Positions 8,316-16,738 of a stretch of DNA of 32,507 nt are shown here, piece by piece. Both the position numbers and the translations under genes were made by a program. This DNA comes from DATKEU01 sp035544495. GTDB lineage: Bacteria > Myxococcota_A > Polyangia > Fen-1088. Numbering within the stretch: the stretch's first letter is position 1; each line of letters opens with the position of its first letter. Where the stretch lies: contig DATKEU010000492.1 in the NCBI GenBank assembly GCA_035544495.1, forward strand, positions 1 to 32,507, in the 5' to 3' direction. The notes beneath the pieces are model-generated. The model ran no database searches, was not told where the DNA came from, and saw nothing but the letters and a program-made list of their open reading frames with translations.

Positions 8316-10013
8316 CTAATCGCTGCGCCTGATTTTCTCCGCTTCGCCGGCCGCGTCGAGCTGGATGTACGCGAGATTCGGCTCGGGCGCCCACGATTCG
8401 CTGTTGGGGCGGGCGAAGCGCCGTTGCAGGTGGGTGAACGCGGCCGGGCTGCGCGCGCCGAAGATCAGGACGTGGCGTCCGGGCAAGAATGCGTCGCGCA
8501 CCAGCAGGCGATACGAGCGATCGCCGTCGCTGGCGCCGGCGGCGATGGGCAGCGGCGCGCGCGCGGCCAGACGGCGGACGACGCGGTTCGTGGCGCCGTC
8601 GCCGATCAGGATCAGGTGCAGGCGCGCGGTCAGCTCGTCGGTCAGGTCGCGATCGGCGAGGACGGGGAAGCGCGCGCGCACGCCTGGGCCCCAGTCGGCC
8701 AGCGCTTCGGCCAGGCGGCGCGCCGCCGCCACCGTGGCGGCCGGTCCGTCGGTCCCGTAGACATAGGCGTGCGGGCCCTGGCGCGGCAGGCTGCGGCTGG
8801 CCAGGCCGACGACGGCGACGGGGGGCGGCTCGCCGCTGACCGGCGCGGCGACGGGGTGCCAGCGCCCGCCGTCGCGCGCGAAGCTGAGCGCGTCGCCCGC
8901 CGGGCCGTTGTAGATCGCGCTCGGGATCGCGCTCGCGTGCGCGCTTGCGCCGGCGGGGCCGTCTTCCACGCGCACCGTGATCGTCCGGGCGGGCGCGACG
9001 AACGCCCGATCGAACAGCAGCGAGAACCCGCTGGCGCCGGCCACGCGCACCTTGAAGGCGCCGTCCCGCTGGCGAGCGTCGATCTCGGCCGGCGCGCGGT
9101 CGATGCGATCGATGCGCGTCCAATACGCCCGCGCGTGGCGCAGCGACGCCGCCTTGAACCATACGCGCGCCGGGAACGCCGGGCGGCGGATCCCCTCCAG
9201 CAAGCGAAAGACGTTGCCGTCGCGGTAGGCGTCGTCCCAGGCGTTGTGGCCGACGCCGGGCAGCTCGACGTAGCGCACGCTCTTGCCCAGCCAGCCGAGG
9301 GCCTTGAATCGATCGCGCATGCGGCGCGAATCGCCGACGGGGACGACGCGGTCGGCGTCGCCGTGAAAGAAGAAGACACGCTGGTTGAGGGCGTTCTCGG
9401 CCAGGCCGGGCGGCATTCCCAGCTCCAGCGCGTCCAGGTCGTAAAGCGCGCGATCGCGGTCGTCGATCCACTGGCGCGGATCGACGACGCCGCACACCGG
9501 GACCAGCGCCGCGAACAGATCGGGGTGGGAAAGCCCGATCGACCAGGTGCCGCCGCCCCCCATCGACAGGCCGGTCAGATAGATGCGATCGCGATCGACG
9601 TTGTACGCGCGCCGGACGTCGTCGATCGCGCGCAGGACGTCGTCCTCGCCCAGGCCGTCGTACGCCATCAGCTCGCCGCCGCCCAGGGGCGAGAGCACCA
9701 GCATGGGCGGATCGGGCCACGCGCCGTCGTCGCCGCGCATGCCGAGCGCGCGGCGCAGGTTCTCGACGTGGGTGGAGAACGCGCCGTGCACCGCCACCAG
9801 CAGTGGCCACGGGCGTTCGGGCGTGTAGGCGCGCGGCACCAGCAGCGCGGCGGCGTGCTCGGCCGGGTCGGTCGGCGAGGGAGTGCCGAAGGTGCGCAGC
9901 ACGAATCCCGTCGGCGCCGCTGCCGGCGGCGCGTCGGCGCGGGCGGCGAAACCGGCGGCGGCGGCCAGCGCGGCTCCGAGAAGGACGGGGCGCGGCGGGC
10001 GCCGTCGCTTCAT
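8316..10013 (-). CDS. Secreted alpha/beta hydrolase with extra C-terminal region
   Basis: A 565-residue exported hydrolase. The signal peptide (about 1-27, RRR n-region, cleavage after ARA) lacks a lipobox. The alpha/beta-hydrolase fold at about 50-270 has the oxyanion-region HGAFS, nucleophile Ser150 in GLSMGG, acid Asp219 or Asp221 in HGDADRVVP, and His256 in GVGHNAWDD. This resembles PHB-depolymerase/dienelactone-hydrolase-like esterases and prolyl-oligopeptidase-type peptidases; the substrate is unknown. About 290 residues follow with no domain I recognise (phrases HLILIGDGATNRVV, HVLIFGARSP). Its ATG overlaps the TGA of the upstream kinase gene as ATGA, implying translational coupling. 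Confidence 0.85.
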   Translation of the reverse strand: MKRRRPPRPVLLGAALAAAAGFAARADAPPAAAPTGFVLRTFGTPSPTDPAEHAAALLVPRAYTPERPWPLLVAVHGAFSTHVENLRRALGMRGDDGAWPDPPMLVLSPLGGGELMAYDGLGEDDVLRAIDDVRRAYNVDRDRIYLTGLSMGGGGTWSIGLSHPDLFAALVPVCGVVDPRQWIDDRDRALYDLDALELGMPPGLAENALNQRVFFFHGDADRVVPVGDSRRMRDRFKALGWLGKSVRYVELPGVGHNAWDDAYRDGNVFRLLEGIRRPAFPARVWFKAASLRHARAYWTRIDRIDRAPAEIDARQRDGAFKVRVAGASGFSLLFDRAFVAPARTITVRVEDGPAGASAHASAIPSAIYNGPAGDALSFARDGGRWHPVAAPVSGEPPPVAVVGLASRSLPRQGPHAYVYGTDGPAATVAAARRLAEALADWGPGVRARFPVLADRDLTDELTARLHLILIGDGATNRVVRRLAARAPLPIAAGASDGDRSYRLLVRDAFLPGRHVLIFGARSPAAFTHLQRRFARPNSESWAPEPNLAYIQLDAAGEAEKIRRSD

Positions 10014-12298
10014 CGGTGCGGGTGAAACAGCGAGCGCAGCCCGGTCGCCGCCGGTTTCTTCTTCAAGCTGACGGCCAGCTTGCCGTCGTGGGTGCCGCGC
10101 ACGGTGACCTGCTTCTTCGCCGGCGTGTAGCCGTCCTTGACGAAGGTCAGCTCGTACGTGTTGTCGGTCTTGAAGCGCAGGTTGATCGGCGTTCGCCCCA
10201 GCACGCGCCGCTTGATGCGCACCACGGCGCCCACCGGCTCGCTGGTGATGTGCAGCGAGATGGTGATGTACGGCGCGGCAGCCGGTTTGGGCTGCGCGGG
10301 CGGGGGCGGCGCCGCCCCCATCGTCGATGGCTTTCCCGAGCCAGGGAGCCGGGCGGCGCTGGCGGGCAGCGCGGGCGGGCTGGACGGCGGCGGGCTGGGT
10401 TTCGCCGGACTGGCGGCGGGTCTCTTCTCGCCGCTGGTACCGGCGGTCGCCTTCGTGACCTCCGGCTTTGCCGGCGTCGCGCCCGGCGGTTTCGCGGGCG
10501 GCGGCGGCGCCGGCTTCTTGGCGGCGACCGTCTTGCGTGGCGGGGGCGGCGGCGCGGCTTCCTCCTCGCCGATCACGGTCGTGGCGGCGTTGGGGTCGGC
10601 CTTGCGCAGCAGCGTCTCCTCGTCGGTGTCATCGTCGTCGCTGTCGTCCTCGGGCGGATGACCGGCGGCCATGCCCCCGTCGGCGGCCGGGGCGCTGGCC
10701 ACCACCGCCGGTTCGGCCGCGGCGGGCGCCTGAGCCGCGGGTTTCACGGCCGGGCCCGGCGCCGCTCGCCCCGCGTCGGCGGCGGCGGCGCTGGCGGCGG
10801 GCGCCGGTGTCGTCGCTGCCGTCGTCGCGGGCGCCGTTGCTGCCGCCGCCGCGGGCGTGGCGGGCGCCGCCGGGCTCGCCGCCGGGCTCGCCGGCGCCGG
10901 CGCGGCGGGGACCTTGGCCGGCGCGGATGCCGTCTTGTCGCGCGCCGCCGGCTCGGGCGCCGCCGGTTCAGGCGCCGTCGCTGATGGGCGGTTCATCGGC
11001 GTCTCCTGAACCCAGCCCTTCTGGGCGGCCCACTCGGCGAAATAGCGCAGGCCGATCACCGCGCCCAGCGCCATGATCGCGCCCAGCCAGAAACCGCGAA
11101 AGTGGCGCGGCCGATCTTTCTTGGCGTTCGCAGGCCTGGCGGCCGCGTTTTCAGCGTCGACCGTCGTGGGCGTCAGCGGCGGCGTCGCCTCGCGCGGCGG
11201 CGTCGCGGCGGCGCGCGCCGGCGTCGGCAGCGGCGGCGGCGTCGGCGGCGCCACCTCGGTCATGGCGGCGGCCAGGTCCAGGTCGCCGAGCTCGAACGAC
11301 GTGCCGGCGTTCAGGTCCGTTCCCCCGTTCCCCGACCCGGACGCCAGCGGCGGCATGCCCAGGCGCTTGCTGATGGTGGGCGCGCCGTCGCGGCGTTGCA
11401 GCTGCGCCAGCCACTGCTTCAGCTCCGTCTGCCCGGCCGACTGATACTCGCCGCGCAGGGCGCGCTCGATGTCGGCCAGCATCTCGTCGGCGGTCTGATA
11501 GCGCTCGGCCGGGACGCTGCGCATGGCGCGGTTCATCACCCGCACCAGCACCGGCGACAGCGACGGCTTGACCTTGTCGGGCGGGACGAACTCGGCCCGC
11601 TGCACGCGCGACAGCGTCTCCAGATCGTTCGTTCCCTCGAACGGTTGCTTGTCGGTCGTCATCAGGTACAGCACGCTGCCGACGGAGAACAGATCCGACC
11701 GCCGGTCGATGACGGCGCCGTTCGCCTGCTCGGGCGACATGAACGCCACCTTCCCCTTGATGACGCCGGCGGCGGTCTGCTCGCGCTTGCGCTGGGCCTT
11801 GGCGATGCCGAAATCGGCCAGCTTCACCTCGCCTTGCTCGCTCAGCAGCACGTTGTTGGGGCTGACGTCGCGGTGAACGATCCCCAGCGGATGCCCCTTT
11901 TGCGTCTTCCCGTGCGCGAAGGAGAGCGCCCGGCACAGCCCGGCCGCCACGTACAGCGCCAGCGCGGGCGGCCACGCCACCTGCGCCGCGCGCGCGCGCT
12001 TGAGCACCTGGTGCAGGTCCCAGCCGTCGACCAGCTCCAGCACCAGAAAATAACGGCCGCCCGACACGCCCAGATCCAGCACCTGCACCACGTTGCCGTG
12101 GTTCAGGCTCATCGAGATGTGCGCCTCGTCGATGAACATGTTGCGGAACTGCGGATCGGCGGAGAACGCGGTGTGGATGCGTTTGAGCACCACCGGCTTC
12201 TCGAACCCCTCGGCCCCGTGCTGGGTGCCGAGGAATATCTCCGCCATCCCGCCGTCCGCCAGCTTGCCGACGATCGTGTAGCGTCCGTGAACGGCCAT
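10010..12298 (-). CDS. Transmembrane Ser/Thr protein kinase with PEGA domain
   Basis: A 762-residue Hanks-type kinase. The kinase domain (about 6-285) has the Gly-rich loop GKLADGGMAEIFLG, catalytic Lys39, HRDVSPNN with Asp144, DFG with Asp162 and MSPEQ. A juxtamembrane region is followed by one membrane segment at about 402-420. The outer part is an Ala/Pro-rich low-complexity region (about 435-680) interrupted by an acidic patch (DDSDDDDTDEE), ending in a PEGA domain (about 685-755; ITSEPVGAVVRIKRRVLGRTPI). Such kinases are abundant in myxobacteria and sense envelope signals. The coupled downstream hydrolase could be a partner, but that is inference. The low-complexity region is rich in GCC/GGC runs and is a likely site of length variation. 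Confidence 0.95.
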   Translation of the reverse strand: MAVHGRYTIVGKLADGGMAEIFLGTQHGAEGFEKPVVLKRIHTAFSADPQFRNMFIDEAHISMSLNHGNVVQVLDLGVSGGRYFLVLELVDGWDLHQVLKRARAAQVAWPPALALYVAAGLCRALSFAHGKTQKGHPLGIVHRDVSPNNVLLSEQGEVKLADFGIAKAQRKREQTAAGVIKGKVAFMSPEQANGAVIDRRSDLFSVGSVLYLMTTDKQPFEGTNDLETLSRVQRAEFVPPDKVKPSLSPVLVRVMNRAMRSVPAERYQTADEMLADIERALRGEYQSAGQTELKQWLAQLQRRDGAPTISKRLGMPPLASGSGNGGTDLNAGTSFELGDLDLAAAMTEVAPPTPPPLPTPARAAATPPREATPPLTPTTVDAENAAARPANAKKDRPRHFRGFWLGAIMALGAVIGLRYFAEWAAQKGWVQETPMNRPSATAPEPAAPEPAARDKTASAPAKVPAAPAPASPAASPAAPATPAAAAATAPATTAATTPAPAASAAAADAGRAAPGPAVKPAAQAPAAAEPAVVASAPAADGGMAAGHPPEDDSDDDDTDEETLLRKADPNAATTVIGEEEAAPPPPPRKTVAAKKPAPPPPAKPPGATPAKPEVTKATAGTSGEKRPAASPAKPSPPPSSPPALPASAARLPGSGKPSTMGAAPPPPAQPKPAAAPYITISLHITSEPVGAVVRIKRRVLGRTPINLRFKTDNTYELTFVKDGYTPAKKQVTVRGTHDGKLAVSLKKKPAATGLRSLFHPHR

Positions 12299-12373
12299 GC
12301 TTCGAAGTTGTTTAAGGTACCATCGCGAACGCCGCGTGCCGAGTTCAAGCGCGCAAGGTAGATTGAAGGCGTG

Positions 12374-13135
12374 ATGAACGTGTTTCGCATGTACGCGCGG
12401 ACCGCCGCGGAGGCGGCGCGCCTGGCCGTGCGAGCCTGGCCACTGGCGCTGGCCCTTCCCGCGTACGGGGGGTTGCTGATCGCCGTGCTGCTGCTGACGT
12501 CATCGCTGGGCGTGGTGGGCGGCATCGCCGCCGGATTCGGGATGGCGGCGATCGGGTCCAGCTACTTGCACCTTCTGGCGCTGGCGGTGTCGGACCGGCG
12601 CATCGGCGGCAGCGACATCAAAGAGAGCTTCGGCGCTCGCATCTGGGACGTGGTCAGCGTGATGTTTGCGTTCTGGATCATCAACCTGCTGGTCGGCGCG
12701 CTGGTCAGCACCGCCCCCAAAGGTCCGATCATCGCGGTGCTGATTGGCCTCGCGATGGCGGTGTTCTTCAACCCGGTGCCGGAGCTCTTGTACCAGAGCG
12801 CGACGCGCTCCTTCGCGCTGCTCATCGAGGCGGCGCGCTTCATCTCGGCGCGCGGGCTCGAGTGGCTGTTCCCGAACTTGATCCTCGGCGTGGTGCTGCT
12901 GCTCCCGACCGGCGTCCTCGGCGCCGGCGTGCCGATGGGCGAGCGCGTGCTGAGATTGACGGAGCTGTTCTCGATCGCCGGGCTGCTGAAGACGATCCTG
13001 GGGTCGCTGGTGTTCGCCCCGCTGCTGCTGGTTTTCCTGCACTGGGCGATGATCTTCCGCGGCCTGCTCTTCCGGGCGCTGACCAGCGGCGGCGGTCGCC
13101 CGCAGGCGGTGCGCGACATCTGGGGAAGTCGGTAG
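12374..13135 (+). CDS. Multi-pass membrane protein, unknown function
   Basis: A 253-residue integral membrane protein from ATG 12374; GTG at 12371 directly precedes it and is an alternative. Roughly five to six hydrophobic segments are visible: about 24-42 and 46-72 near the N-terminus, 100-120, 125-140, 170-190 and 210-235. Between them are loops with SDRRIGGSDIKESFG and FNPVPELLYQSATRS. I recognise no catalytic motif or family. It starts divergently from the kinase gene (75 bases) and ends 11 bases before malQ on the same strand, so the two are probably co-transcribed. A role in envelope physiology cannot be judged from sequence. Confidence 0.8.
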   Translation: MNVFRMYARTAAEAARLAVRAWPLALALPAYGGLLIAVLLLTSSLGVVGGIAAGFGMAAIGSSYLHLLALAVSDRRIGGSDIKESFGARIWDVVSVMFAFWIINLLVGALVSTAPKGPIIAVLIGLAMAVFFNPVPELLYQSATRSFALLIEAARFISARGLEWLFPNLILGVVLLLPTGVLGAGVPMGERVLRLTELFSIAGLLKTILGSLVFAPLLLVFLHWAMIFRGLLFRALTSGGGRPQAVRDIWGSR

Positions 13136-13146
13136 CGACACCCGAC

Positions 13147-15039
13147 ATGACGACGGCACGGGCGGCGACGGGTGCGGGCACCGACCTCTTCGGAATCGCC
13201 GAGAGCTATCACGACGCGCGCGGCACGCTGCACGCCACGCCGCCCGCCACGCGCGCGGCCATCCTGGCGGCGATGGGCGTCTCGCGGGCCGAGCCGGCGG
13301 TGCCGATCGCGCCCGCGCCGCCGCCCGTGCGCGTGGTGGGGCCGGGCGACGCGCGCACCGTCGACGGCGGCGCCACGCTGACCCTGGAGGACGGGACGCG
13401 CCTTCGCGTCGCCGCGGGCGCCGAGCTGCCGCCCGATCTGCCGTTCGGCTATCACCGGCTGCACGTCGACGCCGACGCCGAGGGCGCGGAGACCCTGCTG
13501 CTGGTGACGCCGGGGCGATGTTTCTGGCCGGCGGAGCTGCGGACCTGGGGCTGGGCGGCGCAGCTGTACGCGGCCCGCTCGCAGGGCAGCTGGGGCATCG
13601 GCGATCTCGCCGATCTCAGAGACCTTGGCCGGTGGTCGCGGCAGGCGCTGGGCGCCGGCGTCGTGATGGTCAACCCGCTGTGCGCGCCCGTGCCGCTGAC
13701 GCCGATCGAGCCCTCGCCCTACTATCCCAGCAGCCGCCGCTACCGCAACCCGCTCTACCTGCGCATCGAGGAGATCCCGGGCGCCGGGGATCTCGGTCCG
13801 GCGCTGGCGGCGGCGGCCAGCGCCGGGCGCGCGCTCAATGCCCGGCGGCGCATCGATCGCGACGCCGTCTTCGCGCTCAAGACGCCGCTTCTGGAAGCGC
13901 TCTTCGATCGATTCCAGGGCGACGAGGCGTTCGATCGCTACTGGAACGGCGAGGGCGAGGCGCTGACGCAGTTCGCGACTTACGGCGCGCTGGCGGAGCG
14001 TCACGGGCGCGACTGGCGCCGCTGGCCGGAAGAGCTGCGCCGTCCCGGGGGCGCCGCCGTCACCCGCTTCGTCACCGAGCAGGCGCGCCGCGTGCGCTTT
14101 CACGCCTTCGTGCAGTGGCGCCTCGATCAGCAGCTGGCGGCGGCGTCGCGCGAGATCGCCGTCGTGCACGATCTGCCGATCGGCCTCGACGTCGCGGGCG
14201 CCGATGCCTGGTGCTGGCAGGATCTCCTGGCCGGCGGCGTCTCCGTCGGTGCGCCGCCCGACGAGTTCAACGTGCGCGGCCAGGACTGGGGGCTTTCGCC
14301 CTTCATCCCGCACCGCCTGCGCGCCGCCGGTTACCGCCCGTTCATCGAGACCATCCGGGCCATGTTGCGCCACGCGGGCGGGCTGCGCATCGATCACGTC
14401 ATGGGCCTGTTTCGGCTGTTCTGGATCCCGCACGGGTCGACGCCGGCCGCCGGTACGTACGTGCGCACGCGCGCCGACGAGCTCCTGGCCATCGTCGACA
14501 TCGAGAGCCAGCGGGCGGGCGCGTTCATCATCGGCGAGGACCTGGGCACCGTCGAGGCCGGCGTGCGCGAGGCGCTGGCCGCGCATCGCATGCTGTCGTA
14601 CCGCCTCCTGTACTTCGAGCCGGGCGCGCCGGCCGAGCTGCCGGAGATGGCGCTCTCCAGCGTGACGACCCACGATCTGGCGACGGTCGCGGGTCTGTGG
14701 TCGGGGCGCGACGTCACCGACAGCCTGGCCGCCGGCCTGGAGCCGAACGAGCCGGGGATGCGCGCCCTGCGCGAGAGGCTGGCGGCGCTGGCCGGCGTAG
14801 CCATCACCGCGCCGGCCGCGGACGCCGTCGAGGGGGCGTATCGCGCGCTGGCGGCCGCCCCGTCACGCATCCTGCTGGCGACGCTGGACGACGCCATCGC
14901 GGTCGCCGAGCGCCCCAACATGCCGGGCACCACCACCACCTGGCCCAACTGGTCGCTGGCGCTGCCGCAGACGCTGGAGGAGATCGAAGCCGCCGCGCTG
15001 CCGCGCCGGCTGGCGCGCGCGCTGGCGCGAACCGGCTGA
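13147..15039 (+). CDS. malQ: 4-alpha-glucanotransferase (amylomaltase, GH77)
   Basis: A 630-residue GH77 enzyme that transfers alpha-1,4-glucan segments between maltodextrins in the cytosol. The start is the ATG at 13147; the open frame runs further upstream but inside the membrane-protein gene. Family marks are GWAAQLYAARSQGSWGIGD, SPYYPSSRRYRNPLYLR, GAPPDEFNVRGQDWG, the nucleophile Asp416 in GLRIDHVMGLFRL, acid/base Glu464 in IIGEDLGTV and the third carboxylate Asp510 in TTHDLATV. The N-terminal extension (ESYHDARGTLHATPPATRAAILAAMG) is the one seen in the longer bacterial MalQ form. It is tightly spaced after the membrane-protein gene. No glycogen phosphorylase or branching enzyme lies in the window. 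Confidence 0.95.
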   Translation: MTTARAATGAGTDLFGIAESYHDARGTLHATPPATRAAILAAMGVSRAEPAVPIAPAPPPVRVVGPGDARTVDGGATLTLEDGTRLRVAAGAELPPDLPFGYHRLHVDADAEGAETLLLVTPGRCFWPAELRTWGWAAQLYAARSQGSWGIGDLADLRDLGRWSRQALGAGVVMVNPLCAPVPLTPIEPSPYYPSSRRYRNPLYLRIEEIPGAGDLGPALAAAASAGRALNARRRIDRDAVFALKTPLLEALFDRFQGDEAFDRYWNGEGEALTQFATYGALAERHGRDWRRWPEELRRPGGAAVTRFVTEQARRVRFHAFVQWRLDQQLAAASREIAVVHDLPIGLDVAGADAWCWQDLLAGGVSVGAPPDEFNVRGQDWGLSPFIPHRLRAAGYRPFIETIRAMLRHAGGLRIDHVMGLFRLFWIPHGSTPAAGTYVRTRADELLAIVDIESQRAGAFIIGEDLGTVEAGVREALAAHRMLSYRLLYFEPGAPAELPEMALSSVTTHDLATVAGLWSGRDVTDSLAAGLEPNEPGMRALRERLAALAGVAITAPAADAVEGAYRALAAAPSRILLATLDDAIAVAERPNMPGTTTTWPNWSLALPQTLEEIEAAALPRRLARALARTG

Positions 15040-15067
15040 GCGACGAGAGGCGATCGAGAGAGAGCGA

Positions 15068-15073
15068 GAGGAG
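15068..15073 (+). promoter_or_regulatory. Ribosome binding site of the ABM gene
   Basis: AGAGGAG-type purine tract ending 6 bases before the GTG at 15079. It forms the end of an almost pure purine spacer (about 15052-15073) after malQ, and it decides the GTG start. Confidence 0.65.
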
Positions 15074-15078
15074 ATCAC

Positions 15079-15417
15079 GTGAGCGACAACAACCAGGCCG
15101 AGCGCCCGCCGCTGCTGATCTTGCACGTGGCGGTGCACGTCAAGCCCGACGCCGTCGACGCCTTCCGCGCCGCCACGCTGGTCAACGCCCGCGCCAGCGT
15201 CGAGGAGCCGGCGGTGGCCCGCTTCGACGTGCTTCAATCCGCCGACGATCCGACGCGCTTCCTGCTGGTCGAGGTCTACCGCGGGGCGGGCGGGCAAGCC
15301 GCGCACCGCGAGACCGCGCACTATCAGCGCTGGCGCGACACCGTGGCGCCGATGATGGCGGAGCCGCGCACGCCCACCAGGTACGCGAACGTGTTCCCCG
15401 CGGACGACGGGTGGTGA
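15079..15417 (+). CDS. Antibiotic-biosynthesis-monooxygenase (ABM) fold protein
   Basis: A 112-residue single ABM domain of the YgiN/LsrG dimeric ferredoxin-like fold. Visible features: an LLILHVAVHVKPD first strand, the FRAATLVNARASVEEPAVARFDVLQS helix-strand unit with a catalytic-type Asn, FLLVEVYRG, and AHRETAHYQRW with the His that is conserved in the family. Members oxidise quinols, isomerise small metabolites or detoxify aldehydes, so the substrate is open. It sits between malQ and the iron-dependent dehydrogenase. Its stop codon lies inside the first unit of a TGGTGA repeat array. Confidence 0.85.
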   Translation: MSDNNQAERPPLLILHVAVHVKPDAVDAFRAATLVNARASVEEPAVARFDVLQSADDPTRFLLVEVYRGAGGQAAHRETAHYQRWRDTVAPMMAEPRTPTRYANVFPADDGW

Positions 15418-15481
15418 TGGGCTGGTGACGGCGGGTTGGTGACGAGCAGATGGTGATGACGGGCTGGTGAGGAGCTGGTGA
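15412..15481 (+). repeat. TGGTGA tandem array, six copies
   Basis: Six exact TGGTGA hexamers start at 15412, 15423, 15437, 15451, 15465 and 15476, with spacings of 11, 14, 14, 14 and 11 bases. Several are extended as GGCTGGTGA. The first contains the TGA stop of the ABM gene; the last ends 22 bases before the dehydrogenase GTG. The array is non-coding in the sense that every frame is rapidly stopped by the TGA units. Confidence 0.75.
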
Positions 15482-15503
15482 TGGCATGCAGGGGAGCGGC
15501 GGC

Positions 15504-16688
15504 GTGAGCGCCCGTTTCGAGATCAACGTCCCGGCGCGCATCCTCTTCGGAGCCGGCGTGCTGGCGTAGGTCCCGGCCGCCGTGCGCGCGCTCGGGACGC
15601 GCGCGCTGGTCGTCACCGGGCGCTCGCCGGTGCGCGCGGCGCCGCTGTCACCGGCGCTGCAAGCGCAGGGCGTGGTCCCCACCGTCTGGCCGCTGCCAGT
15701 GGCCGGCGAGCCCACCGTCGACAGCGCGCGCGCCGGCGTCGCCGCCGGGCGCGCCGCCGGCTGCGACGTCGTTGTCGCCATAGGCGGCGGCGGCGCGCTG
15801 GACGCCGCCAAGGCGATCGCCGCGCTGCTGGGAAACAACGGCGATCCGCTCGACTACCTCGAAGTGGTCGGGCGCGGCCAGCCGCTCGAGCGACCGTCGC
15901 TGCCGCTGGTGGCCATCCCGACCACCGCCGGCACCGGGTCGGAGGTCACGCGCAACGCCGTGCTCGCCTCGCCCGAGCACCGGGTGAAGGCCAGCCTGCG
16001 CAGCCCGCTGATGCTGCCGCGGCTGGCGGTGGTCGATCCCGATCTCCTGCGCGACCTGCCGCCGCGGGTGATCGCGAGCGGCGGCCTCGATGCGCTTTCT
16101 CAGCTCTGCGAGCCGTTTCTCTCCAGCCGCGCCAACCCCGTCACCGACGGCTGGGCGCGCGAGGGGATACGCCGTTCGGCGCGCGCGCTGCGGGCGGCGT
16201 TCGCCGGCGGGTTGTCGGGCGGCGACGCCGCGACCGCGGCCCTGCGCGCCGATCTCGCCTGCGCCAGCCTGCTCGGCGGCCTGTGCCTGGCCAACGCGGG
16301 CCTCGGCGCCGTGCACGGGCTGGCGGCGCCCCTGGGCGGCATGTTCGACGCGCCCCACGGCGCGCTCTGCGCCGCGCTGTTGCCGCAGGTCTTGGCCGTG
16401 AACCTGCGCGCGCTCGGAGAGCGCGATCCCGAAAACCCGGTGCGCCATCGCTTCGACGAGATCGCCGTGTTGCTGACCGGCCGCCCGGAGGCGACGGCCG
16501 CCGACGGCGTCGCCTGGGTGCACGAGCTCAGCGCCGCGCTGCGGATCCCGCGTCTCGCGCTTTATGGCCTGGCCGCCGCCGACATTCCGGCGCTGGTGGC
16601 CAAGGCGAAGGCGGCCAGCAGCATGAAGGCGAATCCGATCGCGCTCACCGACAACGAGATCGCCGAGATCACGTCCGCGGCGATGTGA
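15504..16688 (+). pseudogene. Iron-dependent alcohol dehydrogenase with in-frame amber codon
   Basis: The gene begins at GTG 15504 (in-frame ATG at 15486) after a GGGGAG ribosome site and reads the family N-terminus (SARFEINVPARILFGAGVLA). It then meets TAG at 15567-15569 and continues in the same frame with VPAAVRALGTRALVVTG. Family members often have Glu at this place, so one GAG-to-TAG change would explain it. The remaining 370 codons are intact: GGGGALDAAKA (NAD-binding), TTAGTGSEVTRNAV, GLDALSQLCEPF and GAVHGLAAPLGGMFDAPHG (metal site), SSMKANP. The second metal position is Gln rather than His, as in maleylacetate-reductase-like and related branches. Restart at GTG 15582 would lose the first beta-strands. 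It could be a pseudogene, a sequence error or a truncated but live enzyme. Confidence 0.8.
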
Positions 16689-16738
16689 CGCCGGCCGGCT
16701 CCGCCGACTTTACGCGCGAACGGCGCCGCCCGATGACG

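Noticed and set aside
8278..10025. Long frames of more than 500 codons on both strands over the hydrolase
   Set aside because: Only the 8316-10013 frame has a signal peptide and a catalytic triad; the others are Arg-rich or have no motifs.
12562..14673. 703-codon minus-strand open frame across the membrane-protein and malQ genes
   Set aside because: Arg/Ala/Gly/His-rich translation with no motif, produced by high GC opposite two well-supported genes.
13518..15428. 636-codon plus frame over malQ
   Set aside because: Arg/Ala/Gly-rich shadow of the GH77 gene in another frame.
15412..15481. TGGTGA array as a small CRISPR
   Set aside because: Units are 6-9 bases with 5-8-base gaps; no CRISPR repeat length, no unique spacers and no cas genes.
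15567..15569. TAG as pyrrolysine or programmed readthrough
   Set aside because: The family shows no functional need for pyrrolysine at this site, no pyl genes are visible, and a single-base change from GAG is simpler.
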